NCBI GenBank assembly: GCA_024305405.1
Contig: JAKNDB010000087.1
Location: 3,846,501-3,910,500 of the forward strand
Reading direction: 5' to 3'
Source of the DNA: Dirofilaria immitis
Taxonomy: Eukaryota; Nematoda; Chromadorea; Rhabditida; Onchocercidae
DNA: 64,000 nt
Within the stretch, counting starts at the first letter, position 1. The number at the start of each line of letters is the position of its first letter. Shown piece by piece: positions 1 to 11,637 of the stretch. Both the position numbers and the translations under genes were made by a program. The notes beneath the pieces are model-generated. The model was not told the origin of the DNA and did not search any database. It saw nothing but the letters and a program-made list of their open reading frames with translations.

Positions 1-366
1 CCTGTAGTTCTGTCACCTAGCATTTTCAGTCCCTTGATTCTGAATCCGTCCATTCTGAGTCCATATGTTCTTTCTCCGGGTATCTTCCTACCCTTCCTTC
101 TCTCACCTTATATACTCTCCCTGTATGTGTTATCACCACTTGTTGGTGCACCATATATCCTATCTCCCTATGTTTTATCACCCAATGTTATCAATCCATA
201 TCTACTAAGTCCGTTAGTGCTCAGTCCATATATTCTTAGTCCGGATATTATCTCACCGCAAGTACTAGGTGGGCAGATTTTATCGCCTTATGCATTTTCA
301 CCATCGATTTATACAGACAGTGTTCTCATGGTTAGTATCCTTTCACCTAGTTGGATGTCCAAATAA
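1..366 (+). CDS. MLT-10-like moulting protein, 3' end (partial)
   Basis: The reading frame is open from base 1, so the gene begins before the window; the TTG at 34 is not a start. The visible part is a run of short Pro-rich repeats of the form [I/V]LSPY or VLSPx, about 25 copies over 110 residues, ending with a short tail (ILSPSWMSK) and TAA at 364-366. C. elegans MLT-10 and its paralogues combine a DUF644 domain with this kind of proline-rich repeat and act in the moulting cycle as secreted cuticle-associated proteins. Only the repeat part is in the window, so the DUF644 domain cannot be checked. An AATAAA overlaps the stop region (362-367). Sure of the repeat type, fairly sure of the family. 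Confidence 0.75.
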   Translation, partial: PVVLSPSIFSPLILNPSILSPYVLSPGIFLPFLLSPYILSLYVLSPLVGAPYILSPYVLSPNVINPYLLSPLVLSPYILSPDIISPQVLGGQILSPYAFSPSIYTDSVLMVSILSPSWMSK

Positions 367-1362
367 AATTAGAGGAAGCAATCCGTTCAGGACAGGAGAA
401 TTAAGACATAATGTTTCGAATACCATCTCCATTTTAGTCAATAATCAAGCTTGTTATCGAATCGCACCGAAGTGCATTTTAAGACGAATATTCACATCAG
501 TTCTTTATCCTGAATATGTATTTCTTCTTGATTATTTTAGTTAATTTCCTGCCAGAGTTAGTGTTGCTTCATTCCTCTGAATCGAGAAGTACTAGATCAT
601 TTCCTGTTTCTTGAGAAATATTTTCAATCCCATTAAGTCTAAAACATCGTTCGAAGAGTGTTTGATGAAGAAAAGGAAAAAATGGAAAGGTAGATCAGTT
701 TGATATCATATGCAATAATTCTCAAATTCCTTGTTCCTTACTCATGATGTAATCGTCTCGTATTTAACACCTTTATCATTTGGATTGATTTATATTTTTT
801 CTAATGATTATAGAAACTTCAGAAAGCTTTTTCTTCCTTTACTTTCATTGAAATGATTTCTACAAATTTTATTTCTGCTTTCTCAATGCATTAAACTTTT
901 GGGTATTTATAAAAAAATCATTTTGGATATTTTCATATCTTTCTAATATGTTATCCAGAAGGTTCGGCTAAGCATTGTTAATCTTATGATATTTTCGCCT
1001 GACAATTTCAGTCTAGTTTAGTTTGCTTTCCATTCTTTTTGACTATATAATTTGTCCCATTAACGCCTAGCTATTCTTTTTCTCTCAGCGTACAGGATTG
1101 ATTTAACCATATATTAATCCGATCGAATTAATCAATTTTCTCATCTAGTATTCTTAGTCTATATGTATCCAGTTTTATTGTCTTAAATCCTTTCATCTTT
1201 TATTTTGATACGATATCAAGTCAGATTTTCGGATGATACATTTCTGTCGCCAAACCTTTCTTTATCAGCTGTTGATATCGAAAATTTTCTGATAATAAAT
1301 ATATATAGTCACTAATAAGATGTCAAATTGGAGTCATCTTTGCTTATTAGTTTATTTTATTA
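367..1362. other. Intergenic, convergent gene ends
   Basis: This stretch lies between the end of the MLT-10-like gene on the plus strand and the end of the cysteine-rich gene on the minus strand, so it should hold the two 3' untranslated regions. It is AT-rich. I see no exon with splice sites and no repeat in it. Confidence 0.5.
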
Positions 1363-2974
1363 TTAACAATCACCAGTATTCTCATTATGAGCAAAAGATG
1401 AGAAGGAGGAGTGCAGCGATCGTAATGTTGCCATAATCTTCTTTTCGCATTTATTTTGTATCTCTTTCATACGACTCAGCATTTCATTATACTTTCTCGA
1501 TGTATTTGTTTGCACCATCAATTCTGCACATCTAGGATAAGAAAAAGGATTTTGAATTGAATTTGATCAAATTTTCAAATTTAAAAATTTCGACTAAAAT
1601 AGGTAAGTTTTCCAGAGCTAGATGTATAAACTGAAGGTTTCTTTCAACCCAAGTTATATTTATCTAAGGAAGTCGGGTATTTACAGTTGAGTATTCACAT
1701 TTGAACAGAGTGATTTTCATCTCAATGTTATCTTACTCAGCAGAATTGTGTCTAATAATATTTACCTAACGTAACTTGGGCAACACTGTCTCAGTGTCAT
1801 GCATTGCTCTTCTATTGGAGCCACTATAGTTTTACAATAATCAAAAGCATTCTTCCGTGTTGTCAAGTTGCTGCACTTATCCTTATCAATATCGTTCTTT
1901 TCATCAAACGCTTCATACGTCATCATCTCTTCACATAATGTTTTCTAAACGATTTACAAAATGAGATATTATATATTTTTTTAATCTGTATTTCATACGT
2001 TATGTATGTATATAGGAAGATATGATAAATAGGTAAAAATATTTTATTTAGTTGTTTATTTGCATGTTTGCTTTATCCATTCATTCATTTGTCATGAGTA
2101 CCTTCTGAATATCATCATCTGATATATCTCTTATTCTTTTATCATTTCAAGTATCAAGCTATTTGAAACATTATCTATTGTCATTTTTACTTAATCTATC
2201 ACTTGTTTCATTTAAAAATCAAAACCTTACATTATGAATAGAAAGTAGATTCTGGTTAGAAGCGATGCGACGCATACATGATTTACGATTCAATTCCATT
2301 TTATGTAGCAGTTTAGAGAGCTGCAACAAATTGAATTTTTTCTAACAGATCTCAGTAGAAATTGACAAATTTTATAAAATTTGGTACCTGTTGTAGAACA
2401 TCGCTTGTTACCGGCCTCATGCATGCTTTAGATACCGATTCCGTTATATCAGCGACTCTGGAGTTAGTAATAATTTCGGCTTGGACAGACATGTCGAATA
2501 ATTTTGTTTTAGATTCTGTAATAAGCCAGAATCTTGTTAGGTTCAATATTATTTGAAACTTTGAAAACCAGCTAAGTGTGTTGTTTAATTTATTAATTTA
2601 AGGAGTTACTTGATGCTAATTAATGCGAAATTACTTTTTAATGATATAACTTAATCATTGCCAATTCCTGGTCAATTTTGGCTAAACTAACGAATAAGTT
2701 GTATAGGATCGTATTTTGATCGTATTACAGAAAAAGATTGTAAAAGTCTGGTAATTGCAATTGCTCAAGAAAGTTTTATATGATTCTTAGTCTTTCTTAA
2801 CTGCCAACACAATTCTAATTTTATTGATGTTGATAGTATCATCCTCTAATATCTAAAATCGAAATAAACCGAGAATCAAGTTGGGGTATGCACACTGCCG
2901 CTGACACATCAATTCACGCAATTTCAATTTTTCTTCGCAAACAAGTGTTTCTTCACAAAAGCAATATTTTCTTC
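1363..2974 (-). CDS. Cysteine-rich nematode protein of unknown family, last four exons
   Basis: I do not recognise this family. Four minus-strand exons join in phase with consensus splice sites: 2974-2870, 2515-2388, 1944-1766 and 1531-1363, ending in TAA at 1365-1363. The product part is about 193 residues with many cysteines, for example KYCFCEETLVCEEK, MCQRQC, KNAFDYCKTIVAPIEEQC, LRQCCPSYVRCAEL and NKCEKK, ending ENTGDC. Spaced cysteines with a CC pair suggest a secreted, disulphide-bonded protein, but no signal peptide is visible because the 5' exon is missing. The first exon begins with two bases of a split codon, so at least one exon lies upstream. It may be the 3' half of the gene at 3251-5914, although the phases at that join do not agree (upstream exon ends in phase 0, this one needs 1). 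Codon phases agreeing at three joins make it very likely to be real. Confidence 0.6.
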
Positions 2975-3250
2975 CTAAAATATTCCATATTTGCTATTGC
3001 ATTACATATCATTAAAAATTCAAATTCTCTCTTTCGTTCCCATATTTGCTTAGATTTAAATTCGTAATTCCTTAATTTCAACTTGAGGTTTGAAAATTTT
3101 TATTTGTGTCTTCCGATCTTATCGTTTTCGATTGTATAATAAAGTTTTCGGTTTCAAATTTTTCATTTTCAAAGTTTTAATTAAATATCTCACGAATTAG
3201 TAATGCTTTATGATTGGAAGATAAAGATTAAACATTTCATTCAGACATAC

Positions 3251-5914
3251 CGAATCGACGAGTGATATTTGTGAACCATTTTTGCCATCATTTTCACTCA
3301 TTAATAATTGTGATTCTAAAGTTTCATTACTTCCTAGAATTGCGTAGTCAGGTGAAGCATCGATCATATGGCTTCTGTTTAAGGAAATGGTAGTAGGCTC
3401 TGTGAATCTCCTATTACTTAGTGATAAGGTCGATAGTTTAGGTAAGGGAAGCTGCAAATGAAGTGTGGATTATAAATAGTGAACGATGTGCTATACACAG
3501 AGAAAATAGAAAACGGAAAATATAACAAAAAATTATAAGGAAAATCAATGAATAACTACTATAACTTTTATTAAACATTTCTAATAATTAACTTTTTCGA
3601 TCAAACAATAAAATTTGTATTATCAAATCGTGCAACTATCTGAATTCTCCAGCATTTTTATAATAAAAAAAAAAAGATTTCGCATGATGAAAAGTTATTT
3701 TTCCTTACTTTCACATTTCGCATGAAGAAAACAAGTGGAAAGGTAAACGCATTTTTTACTAAGAAGTGATGACAGAAATACCGTTTCCTTTATGGTTAGC
3801 GACACATTGTCTTGGCTTGGAGCTAATGTAGTTGCGACAGATGTAAAGGTGCAATGGGTTCGTCTTTTGACGCATTTGTAGATAGTTGACCAATAGAAAT
3901 CTCTGATTTGTGCTCTTCCTTTTCTAAAGATGTTGAAAAAGTGAAGCTATAAAGGATTCCGAAGCTACTGGTAATACCAAGGTTGAATTTTCTAGAGATT
4001 TTTCCAGATTATATTTTGGTTCTGGAATGGTTTCATGAAGGTAAAAAAATTCGTCATACCGGTCTTTCGATAATGATACCCGTTTTTCCGGGTTCAAAAA
4101 TCCAAAAATATCCGAAAACTTTGCATTTATTTCTTAAAGTTCAAGTACGGAACCTAAACCTTATTTATTCACTCTAAGTCAGTCATGAAAACAAATTCGA
4201 AACCTGATTTGTTTAGATCAGCTCTTCCTGCACATCGCATCTTTTCTACACAATCATTCGATGGCGTTATATTTGTAATTAGTATTCTCTCTGCCAAATG
4301 CTTTTGGATCTGCAAAACGGAAGACTATTTTAAAAAGTTTATAACCCAAGTGAAAGAAATGCGAAATCCTTACCGGCCCTTCATTCATCATTGCGAAATC
4401 TGGACTGAGACACTGATCTGCATCACTAGCTATCTTTTTCTTAAGACTGATAACTTTGTTGTGAATTGTTGAATTCAAAGATACCGATGCCACACACCTG
4501 AAGATTTCGTTTCTTCTTTTCAAAATTAATTAGACAAAAAAAAATTTGCAAAAATTTCATAGCATAGAACCCAAACTATTAGATTTAGAACCATGATCTT
4601 TCCATATAGTAAGTAATTTTCTTAAAAAGTATATATTTCGATCCGTATTTAATGTTTATAATTTAGAAGAATATACTCACAGAGAATAGACAGGGCAACA
4701 ACTGAGCAAAAATAAGCATCGCTGAATTTGTAGGTCGTAGATTTCACGACACTGACTTGGCTTCATCACGTTATCTCCAATTAAATCTCGGAGATTCCAT
4801 GAACTTGGCGTTTCGGTACATGCTATCTTCTATAACATAAAGGCGTTAATTTGAGGAATTCAAGAAAAAATGAGTTCAAAGTTTATCAAAAATTAAAATT
4901 CGAGTTTGCTAGAGTCTAATATATAATAAGTATTTCTCGTATGAAAACGTAGAATGAAGCATAATATTACGCGCTTCATAGTTAATTTCTTGGTCTCATA
5001 ACAAAAAATTTTACAATTCAGGTACTTACTTTGATATCACTAATATGTTTGAAGGATGGATGTGTAATAAAAACATTTATACATTTCAGAATATCCTCAT
5101 TCTCATGCTGCCGAGCCACCTGGAAAAATAGAATATTCAAAAATAGAATATTGATATGAAAATATTCATTTTTGATTTCTCATTTTTTTTCTCATATTTG
5201 CAGTAAATTGAAAAAGCATAAAGCATAATACAGAAAATGCAAATCTGATTTCATCAGAACTTTATGATTGTAAACCTGATAATTTTTAATTTCTTGTGAA
5301 AGCTGATTTTCACATATGTCAACTCGATCAGATTGCTCCAGCAAGATATTGATGATTTCCAAATTTCCAATATCAGCGATGATTGCTGCCGCAACTCCTC
5401 CAAGACATTGCTCATAATCATTCCGAGCTTTATTAACACAATAGTGATAACGATGACAGTGACGCTGCAAAAATAAAGTGCGATTTACGTATAAGAATGT
5501 ATGCGCATATATACAAAACATTCAATTTATAATATAAAAATGTACGTATGGTTAGAAATATTATAGTAATACATAAATATATTGATTTTTTTAATAATCG
5601 GACAATTTTTCAAATATTAATGTAATTTTTCATTTTTTTTCAAAAGTATGATTGATAACATTTAAACAAACCTATAATATATCGAATTTTTGCTGTAAAT
5701 TTCATTTAAAGATAGAAACAAAACTAAAAAATTCTACTTCAATACTGCTATCTAGATTTTATCTATTTCAGATTTTCAAAATATCATTGCATTCATTTAA
5801 GTAGACCATTTGTTTGTCAAAGTAAATCAAAGCAGTAAAATCAATCTACTAACGTTCGTTTCAACCATTTGCATCAGTAATGTAACCAAAACTGTTTCAA
5901 CTAATTTCATTCGC
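3251..5914 (-). CDS. Unrecognised multi-exon protein (seven phase-matched exons)
   Basis: Seven minus-strand exons join without a frame conflict: 5914-5854, 5464-5276, 5119-5030, 4829-4681, 4497-4374, 3946-3782 and 3451-3251, giving about 285 residues. The second exon contains GNLEIINILLEQ, which looks like part of an ankyrin unit, but the stretch is too short to call one. It is followed by VARQHENEDILKCINVF, a hydrophobic Cys-rich stretch (CLFLLSCCPVYSLCVASVSL) that could be a membrane segment, a basic part (FRKGRAQIRDFYWSTIYK) and a Ser/Thr-rich tail (LSTLSLSNRRFTEPTTISLN). The first exon may supply the start (MKLVETVLVTLLMQ) or be internal; I see no clear exon upstream. The last exon either splices at 3250 (GTATGT) or reads on to a stop at 3197-3199. 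Cysteine motifs such as HRYHYCVNKARNDYEQC resemble those of the 1363-2974 exons, so both may be one gene. Confidence 0.5.
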
Positions 5915-8115
5915 CTGAAAATGTTCCAAAAGATATCGTATTGTATATAAGCAAAGCAGAAATCGCGTTCATAATATAAATGATAAATTATTCTTATCTT
6001 ATTGTTTATACAATTATATCATTTTGACTTAAGCAATAGAAAGACACAGATATAAAGCAATTTCAATAAAAAAGTGCGGAAGAGATGAACATTCCATAGT
6101 TATGAACTATATCGATCAGTGCACTGTTGTTATCAGCCAAGCCTTTAATTATATTCAATTCAATTATATGATAGAAACTACTATCTTAACGGCAGAACTA
6201 ATCAAATAGAATACAAAAAGAATTAATTTAGGGTGATAATCATTCCTAACATTGCATGATTAAACTATCAACTGTTTATGTACCAAATCGGATTACTATA
6301 GTATTGATGAAACATTATCCATGTTATCGAAATTGCTGGAAATAGATGTTTATGGTATTCATATTCATTCTTAGCTTATGCTTGATATTTCAACCTATTT
6401 AATTTCATTATCTGCTATGTAACATTTTTTTCCATTTTGTATTGCTATAAATCTTATTATTTCCGATGATATCAGATATCAGATACCAGTGGAAGATAAT
6501 CATAATTTTCAAATAAAATAAAAACATTGCAGCAAAAAGATGATTGTGTTATAAAAATGATTGCGGTCTAAAACAGCTTGTAATAAATAATTCGAGAGAA
6601 ATTGACATCAACAAGAGATAGGAGGCATTTTATTTGTTAAAGATGACCTGACCTATTTAGGTTTACGAACAATATTTGGATAAAAAGAGAACAGCGTTCT
6701 ATCAATATGAAAATCAAATTTCCGGATGATATGGATTCAGCATTGATATTTGTCAATGTTAAATATGCAGAATTATTACGCTTTTTAAGAAATGAGATTT
6801 GATTACGAGATTATAAGATAATAGCATTCATTCAATTATTTTTAAAGTTGGTATAATAATAGGGAATATTTTTGTTCTAATTTACTAATGATAATTAGCG
6901 TTTTTATTTCAGAATCCTGAATATCTATCACATTGAAAGTACTTTTTGAACTGCATGTATAAGTAATTATTAGATAAAGAATTGTAAACTAGGAAATTTT
7001 GTAACCGCGGAATCGAAATAAAATGGTTCACATTCAATAAGAAGAAATTTCAAGAAAAATTAAACTTCAAAATTCAAAGATTTCCTGCTATTTTGCAAAA
7101 ATTATTAAATGTGATATATTTAATCATAGAGTAAGCAAGTATTAAAACATGAAGTGAATGATTATCATTATCATAAGACTAGTGCAACCATAATATCATT
7201 ATAATTTTCGATAATGGTTTTTGTAGATGGCAGCTGAAGCTGAACAGTATGTGAAATTTTTTGCTAAATATGATAATCTAATCGTTAAATCATATGAAAT
7301 GATTAATATAAATCCATAAGAGTAAATTTATATCGAAATGACAAATCAAATTATATGAAGTTTCTATACAATAGAATTAACAAATATAAAGTTTCATGTT
7401 AGCTTTTTTGTTTAGCTCTATCACTTTGTTTTTACAGAAAACAATGCAATAATTAAGTGCATAAAATGATTTTAATATGAAAATTAAAGATGTTCGCTGA
7501 TCATTTGTTTTCATATGTGTTCTTTTTGTCTTCTTCTGCCAGCTAAAAATAAGCACATTTTAGAAACAAATAAAATTCGAAAAAATTTGATCTTTTCTGC
7601 TTTTTACTTTTTTTTAAAAATTTTTCCTATTTTTTTAAAGATTCTTTTCGGATATTTATTGAGCATGTTGTAAATTAATAACAGGAAGAAAATTAATTGT
7701 GCCGTAAATAGGTTAATTTCGACAGTTTCAGCGATTCTTAAAAATCTAAGGATCGAAATGAATAAACGGTTATGATTCGCTTTTTTTTTTTTAAATTTTG
7801 AAAGAGGGAAAATGCAAGGCGATAATAATATTTTCTCTTTGTAATCCTGATTAAAGTCAAAAAAAATAATTGCTACTTCTTCTTCATTGTGATAACTCCA
7901 TGTAATATTTCTGTTGATAAGAAAGTAGATGAACGACAAATTCGGAAAACCACTTGTTTTCTGATATGCTGTAGTACCAGTGCACACAACGATACATATA
8001 GGTCAAGAGGTGGTTGAACCATTTGTTATCCACCCCTTCGTTCTTAGTCCTTCTTCATATTTCAGCCAAAACATTATCAACTGCAACTACTTTTTGAGCT
8101 ATTGCTGTGACAATA
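5915..8115. other. Intergenic, divergent 5' regions
   Basis: About 2.2 kb between the 5' side of the minus-strand exon chain and the start of the plus-strand hedgehog-related gene. It is very AT-rich and should hold both promoters. A minus-strand reading frame at 7604-7987 is dominated by Lys, Phe and Ile and has no splice sites or recognisable motif, so I do not call it a gene. A possible extra minus-strand exon near 6110-6155 (reading LADNNSALIDIVHNYG) has a poor acceptor. Confidence 0.4.
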
Positions 8116-8173
8116 ATGTCCTATGCTAGTATATATCAACTCTTTTCTTTGCTCTCTTTATCCATAGCTTTCG
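8116..8173 (+). other. Signal peptide coding segment of the hedgehog-related protein
   Basis: The first exon reads M-S-Y-A-S followed by a hydrophobic core (LFSLLSLSIA) and a small residue before FEVINN. This decides the start codon: it is the ATG in phase with the downstream exons that gives a leader peptide. Cleavage after Ala of SIA is inferred. Confidence 0.55.
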
Positions 8174-11139
8174 AAGTTATCAATAATCATCAGCAATCAG
8201 TTTTGGGCACCAAATGTTTGCCCAATCAGGTATCATATATTTTCTCTTTTGTAATCCTGACGGTCTTTTGACCGTTATTTTACCTCTACTATTTTAATAT
8301 CAAAAACTGCAACTCAGTACTGCATTTTTTTGTTGATCGAATTATTCTTAATTACAGAATTTAGAGATATTATCTCGTATATAAATTCCATAAACATAAT
8401 GACAAAGCAGTTTGCTAAAATAAATTTTTCTTCAACGTATGGTGTGGATTAAAGTATGGAGTACAATTGATAACGACGATTGAGAATTTCAATGACCTTT
8501 GTATAGTTATTAAACATAAGAAAACGAAGGTTTGGTGATTATTGAAGTTAATGAAATTAGCGAACCTTTGTTTACTTACCTTAAATTTTGAATTTATTTA
8601 TTAGTCCCAACATTTCAGATTGCACTTTTTCCAATATAATTTCATCTTTTGATATGGTTTTCCTCTTCGAACCTACTAAAATGCATTTTTAAAATTGTTT
8701 TTCCATTTATTTCGGCTCTAATTCTACTATAGTTGATTTTATTGTAATCAGTGTAGTAATTGCATTTATGGAATATTTTATAATATTTAAATAAGCAAGA
8801 ATACTAACTGATCAGATCGTGACTTACATAAACCTGAACAATCTAATGAGCGTTTGATTCAGAGTCCTAAGAAAATTGAGAATATTAACGAAAAAATAAA
8901 ACAGAGTGAAACGAAATAACTATACTTTTATCTAACTGATATGTTCTCTCTCGACTTGAAGTTGATCTAATAAAGACATTAATTTGAGACACCTTACAAT
9001 ATCTTTTGATGCCATGTCTTGATGTGTTCATTATACGAGTCTCTTCTTCACTGAAAACAAAAATAAAAGCTTGCTTTCTATTATAAAAGAAATTTGTTTA
9101 TTAAAGGTAGTCACGAAGTTAACGGTTTACGAAAATGGAGCTGTTGAAGCAGAATGCAACAAACTACCATGTGGCACATCGGGTATTCGCTGCACTGATA
9201 ATCAAGTAAGTTGCCGAGCTGAAACTGATACATTTTCCAGCATGAAATGGGCTTCCAACGGACAGAGGTATCATTTTAAATCGAAGTGAAATTTAATTCC
9301 ACAACATTCCAGTAATAAATGCATGCAAGTTAAATCGTTTCTCTCCACTTCCAATATTTTGTCATGAAAAATAACTTTTCTCTTTCGATTAACTTTTCAT
9401 TCAATAATTTTCAGTTTTGGAAGATTCCTTTTCCCTAATTTTGAAAGGAGCAAAGTAAAAATTCTAATTTTGATCAGGCTTATCAATTTATCTTTTTGAA
9501 ATTTGAGTTCTAATTTGCTCAACGCAATCAACTTTTAAATCATCAAAGGTGAGGTGATAGTTTTTATTTTGCTTTATATTTAAAATCTCATAAGGAAATT
9601 TAATAGAGAAAATGGTTCTAGCATTCTGCAAAGCTGCTGCTCACTTTCGGTACCACGTAAAATATATATTGGCACAGACCTGGTGTCGCTGGGATCATAT
9701 TATACTGGTGGCATGGTGGATCAAAGGGATCTTTATAGTAAAGATGGACTCGAATTCGATTTCGTCTCGAATGTTCGCACCGAACAGTACGATTCATAGA
9801 ATTCGCTTTCCGCTTAGCAAAGAAAATATTGCAAAATTTTCTAGTTTCCTCAACAAATAAAAACGAAGTGAATAGGAAGTTTTTAGAGGTGGTATTCGGG
9901 TTTGGGTTTATCGAGTGATATGTCCGAAGGCGAGTGGTAGTATTTCTGGACAATTGACCGAATCAAACTACAAACAAGAGATGGCTACCATGCAAAAGTA
10001 TGTTGTTCCTCAATATCGTTATCTCCCAACATTGCCTGCATCAGCGGCATTATCTTTGAGAGCAGCGCAATGTACGTATAGAACACACAAAGTTTAAATC
10101 CATTGCTGGAAAGTAGTAAGAAACACTATTTCATATAGCGACGAATTACAATCATACAAAATTGCCGTTGTCACTGACTAAGATACAACAAATTGTAGCA
10201 AACTTGTTCAAACGCACTGATTTGTCTATGTGCGTTATGAAATGCTGATAAAGAAGCGTTGCGATGAATCTCTTGAGATTCGAGTTGCACAAGATTGAGG
10301 CTTAGGCCTAACAAAAAAAAAAAAAATTATAAGGATTCATATCTGTTAATTACTGAATATCATTTTTTAATTATCCTGGCATAAAAGCAGTAAATAACTA
10401 AATTCGAAGGAAAAACTTAGCAAACCTTTTACTTCAACTTATATGATCAACTAATCCTGGATAATAATAAATTCATTACGTTGAGCATGATTAATTGCCG
10501 TTCAAAATATTTTTTTGAGCGCAGAAAATGTGTTTTATTATAATTAATGTAAATGAATTATGGCGAATTTCAGTACCAATGATAATCATCGTGCCTCTAA
10601 CAAACACTCCCAGAAGTAAATATTAGCTTATTTTTCATTTTTAAGTTTCCATCTTTCCTCTCCTAAATTTGATTTGGTCTAAAGTTAAGTTTGTCAATTA
10701 AAACCATTATATCGATCTTTGGTTGGTGATAATATAGTTATTGTCCAAAATATTTTGCATATGAGCACAGAAAAGGTTTTCCTTCGGCAACTTCTCTTCT
10801 TTTTATTGTTCAAGAATTTCTGGAAATGAGAATCAAAGTCATTTGATACCGTTTCGTTTTATTTCTTTTAAAGCCTTTCAACTTCTTTAAGTCTTCATGG
10901 AATTTAATAGTAAGCGGGTTGAACCGATAATATGAAAACTTTAAACCTCGAGTTTTATTTAACTGAAACAAGTATTAAGTAATGGAAATATTCAATCTGG
11001 TGCAGTAGTAGCTCAAGGCGTAACAACTGCTTACAAACCAATTAATCCACTGCAATATCGTCCAACGAATTGGAATTTACAACAACGAGATTCACCGATT
11101 GCTACCAACTCCGGAAACTTACTCGAGAGACTTTTATGA
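8116..11139 (+). CDS. Hedgehog-related secreted protein, Warthog/Quahog-like, no Hint domain
   Basis: Five exons join in phase: 8116-8229, 9107-9285, 9607-9786 (or from 9622), 9887-10071 and 10973-11139, ending in TGA and giving about 274 residues. Exon 1 encodes a likely signal peptide (MSYASIYQLFSLLSLSIA). The mature part has KCLPNQ, LTVYENGAVEAECNKLPCG, FSSMKWASNGQRYHFK, SCCSLSV, a Gly-rich strand region ending EFDFVSN, and VYRVICP. The order (early Cys pairs, a CC, then a region ending FDFVSN and a late Cys) resembles the Wart domain of nematode hedgehog-related proteins, which has RCC, then FDYISN, then a late Cys; that match is from memory. The tail is a low-complexity Gln/Pro/Thr stretch, and I see no autoprocessing Hint/Hog domain before the stop. 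Such Hog-less forms exist among C. elegans warthogs. Expected to be secreted by epidermal or cuticle-forming cells. The gene structure is firm; the family assignment is moderate. Confidence 0.6.
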
Positions 11140-11637
11140 AAAATGCAGAAATTTTGCGGAAAAACCGTAGTTCAAAATATTGTCTTGAATTTATTTATAC
11201 ACAATTTTAAATTGATTTGACGAAATTGTAAGCAAATAAAAGATCTCATATCACTTTGTCTCAATTTCCACGTATCATAACGAGCGTTGTTAGACTGGCT
11301 TTTAATGAAAATATGGAAGGGTGTCAGATTTTGAACGGTCATCTGCGAAACATATTTGCACAGAACATTATTTATTTTCATTAGAAATCATTCTGCACCG
11401 AACAGTATTAAAAAAATATGTAATAATCAGTGGAATTGCAAAATAGATGGGAAGACAAGAGGTTACACTATATGCTTTTTCCTGATGCTCACCAGTCTTC
11501 CAAAGTTTGGTAACAGATTATATTTTTATTCATGAGAATACATTTCTTAGATAAATATCCACAGAGTCATAGAAAATCCGATAAAACAGCAAAATATCTG
11601 TGCAAATAAGGAGAGCAAGGAAAAGAAACTGGTGCTA
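11140..11637. other. Short convergent intergenic region
   Basis: About 500 bases between the stop of the plus-strand hedgehog-related gene and the stop of the minus-strand P-glycoprotein pseudogene. It should hold their 3' untranslated sequence. No exon or repeat is seen; reading frames here are AT-rich noise. Confidence 0.45.

Noticed and set aside
7604..7987. 127-codon minus-strand open frame
   Set aside because: Dominated by Ile, Phe and Lys, with no motif and no matched splice sites; typical of AT-rich noise.
9612..9953. Overlapping open frames on both strands beside the hedgehog-related gene
   Set aside because: They are shadows of exons 9607-9786 and 9887-10071, which read in another plus-strand frame with correct splice phases.
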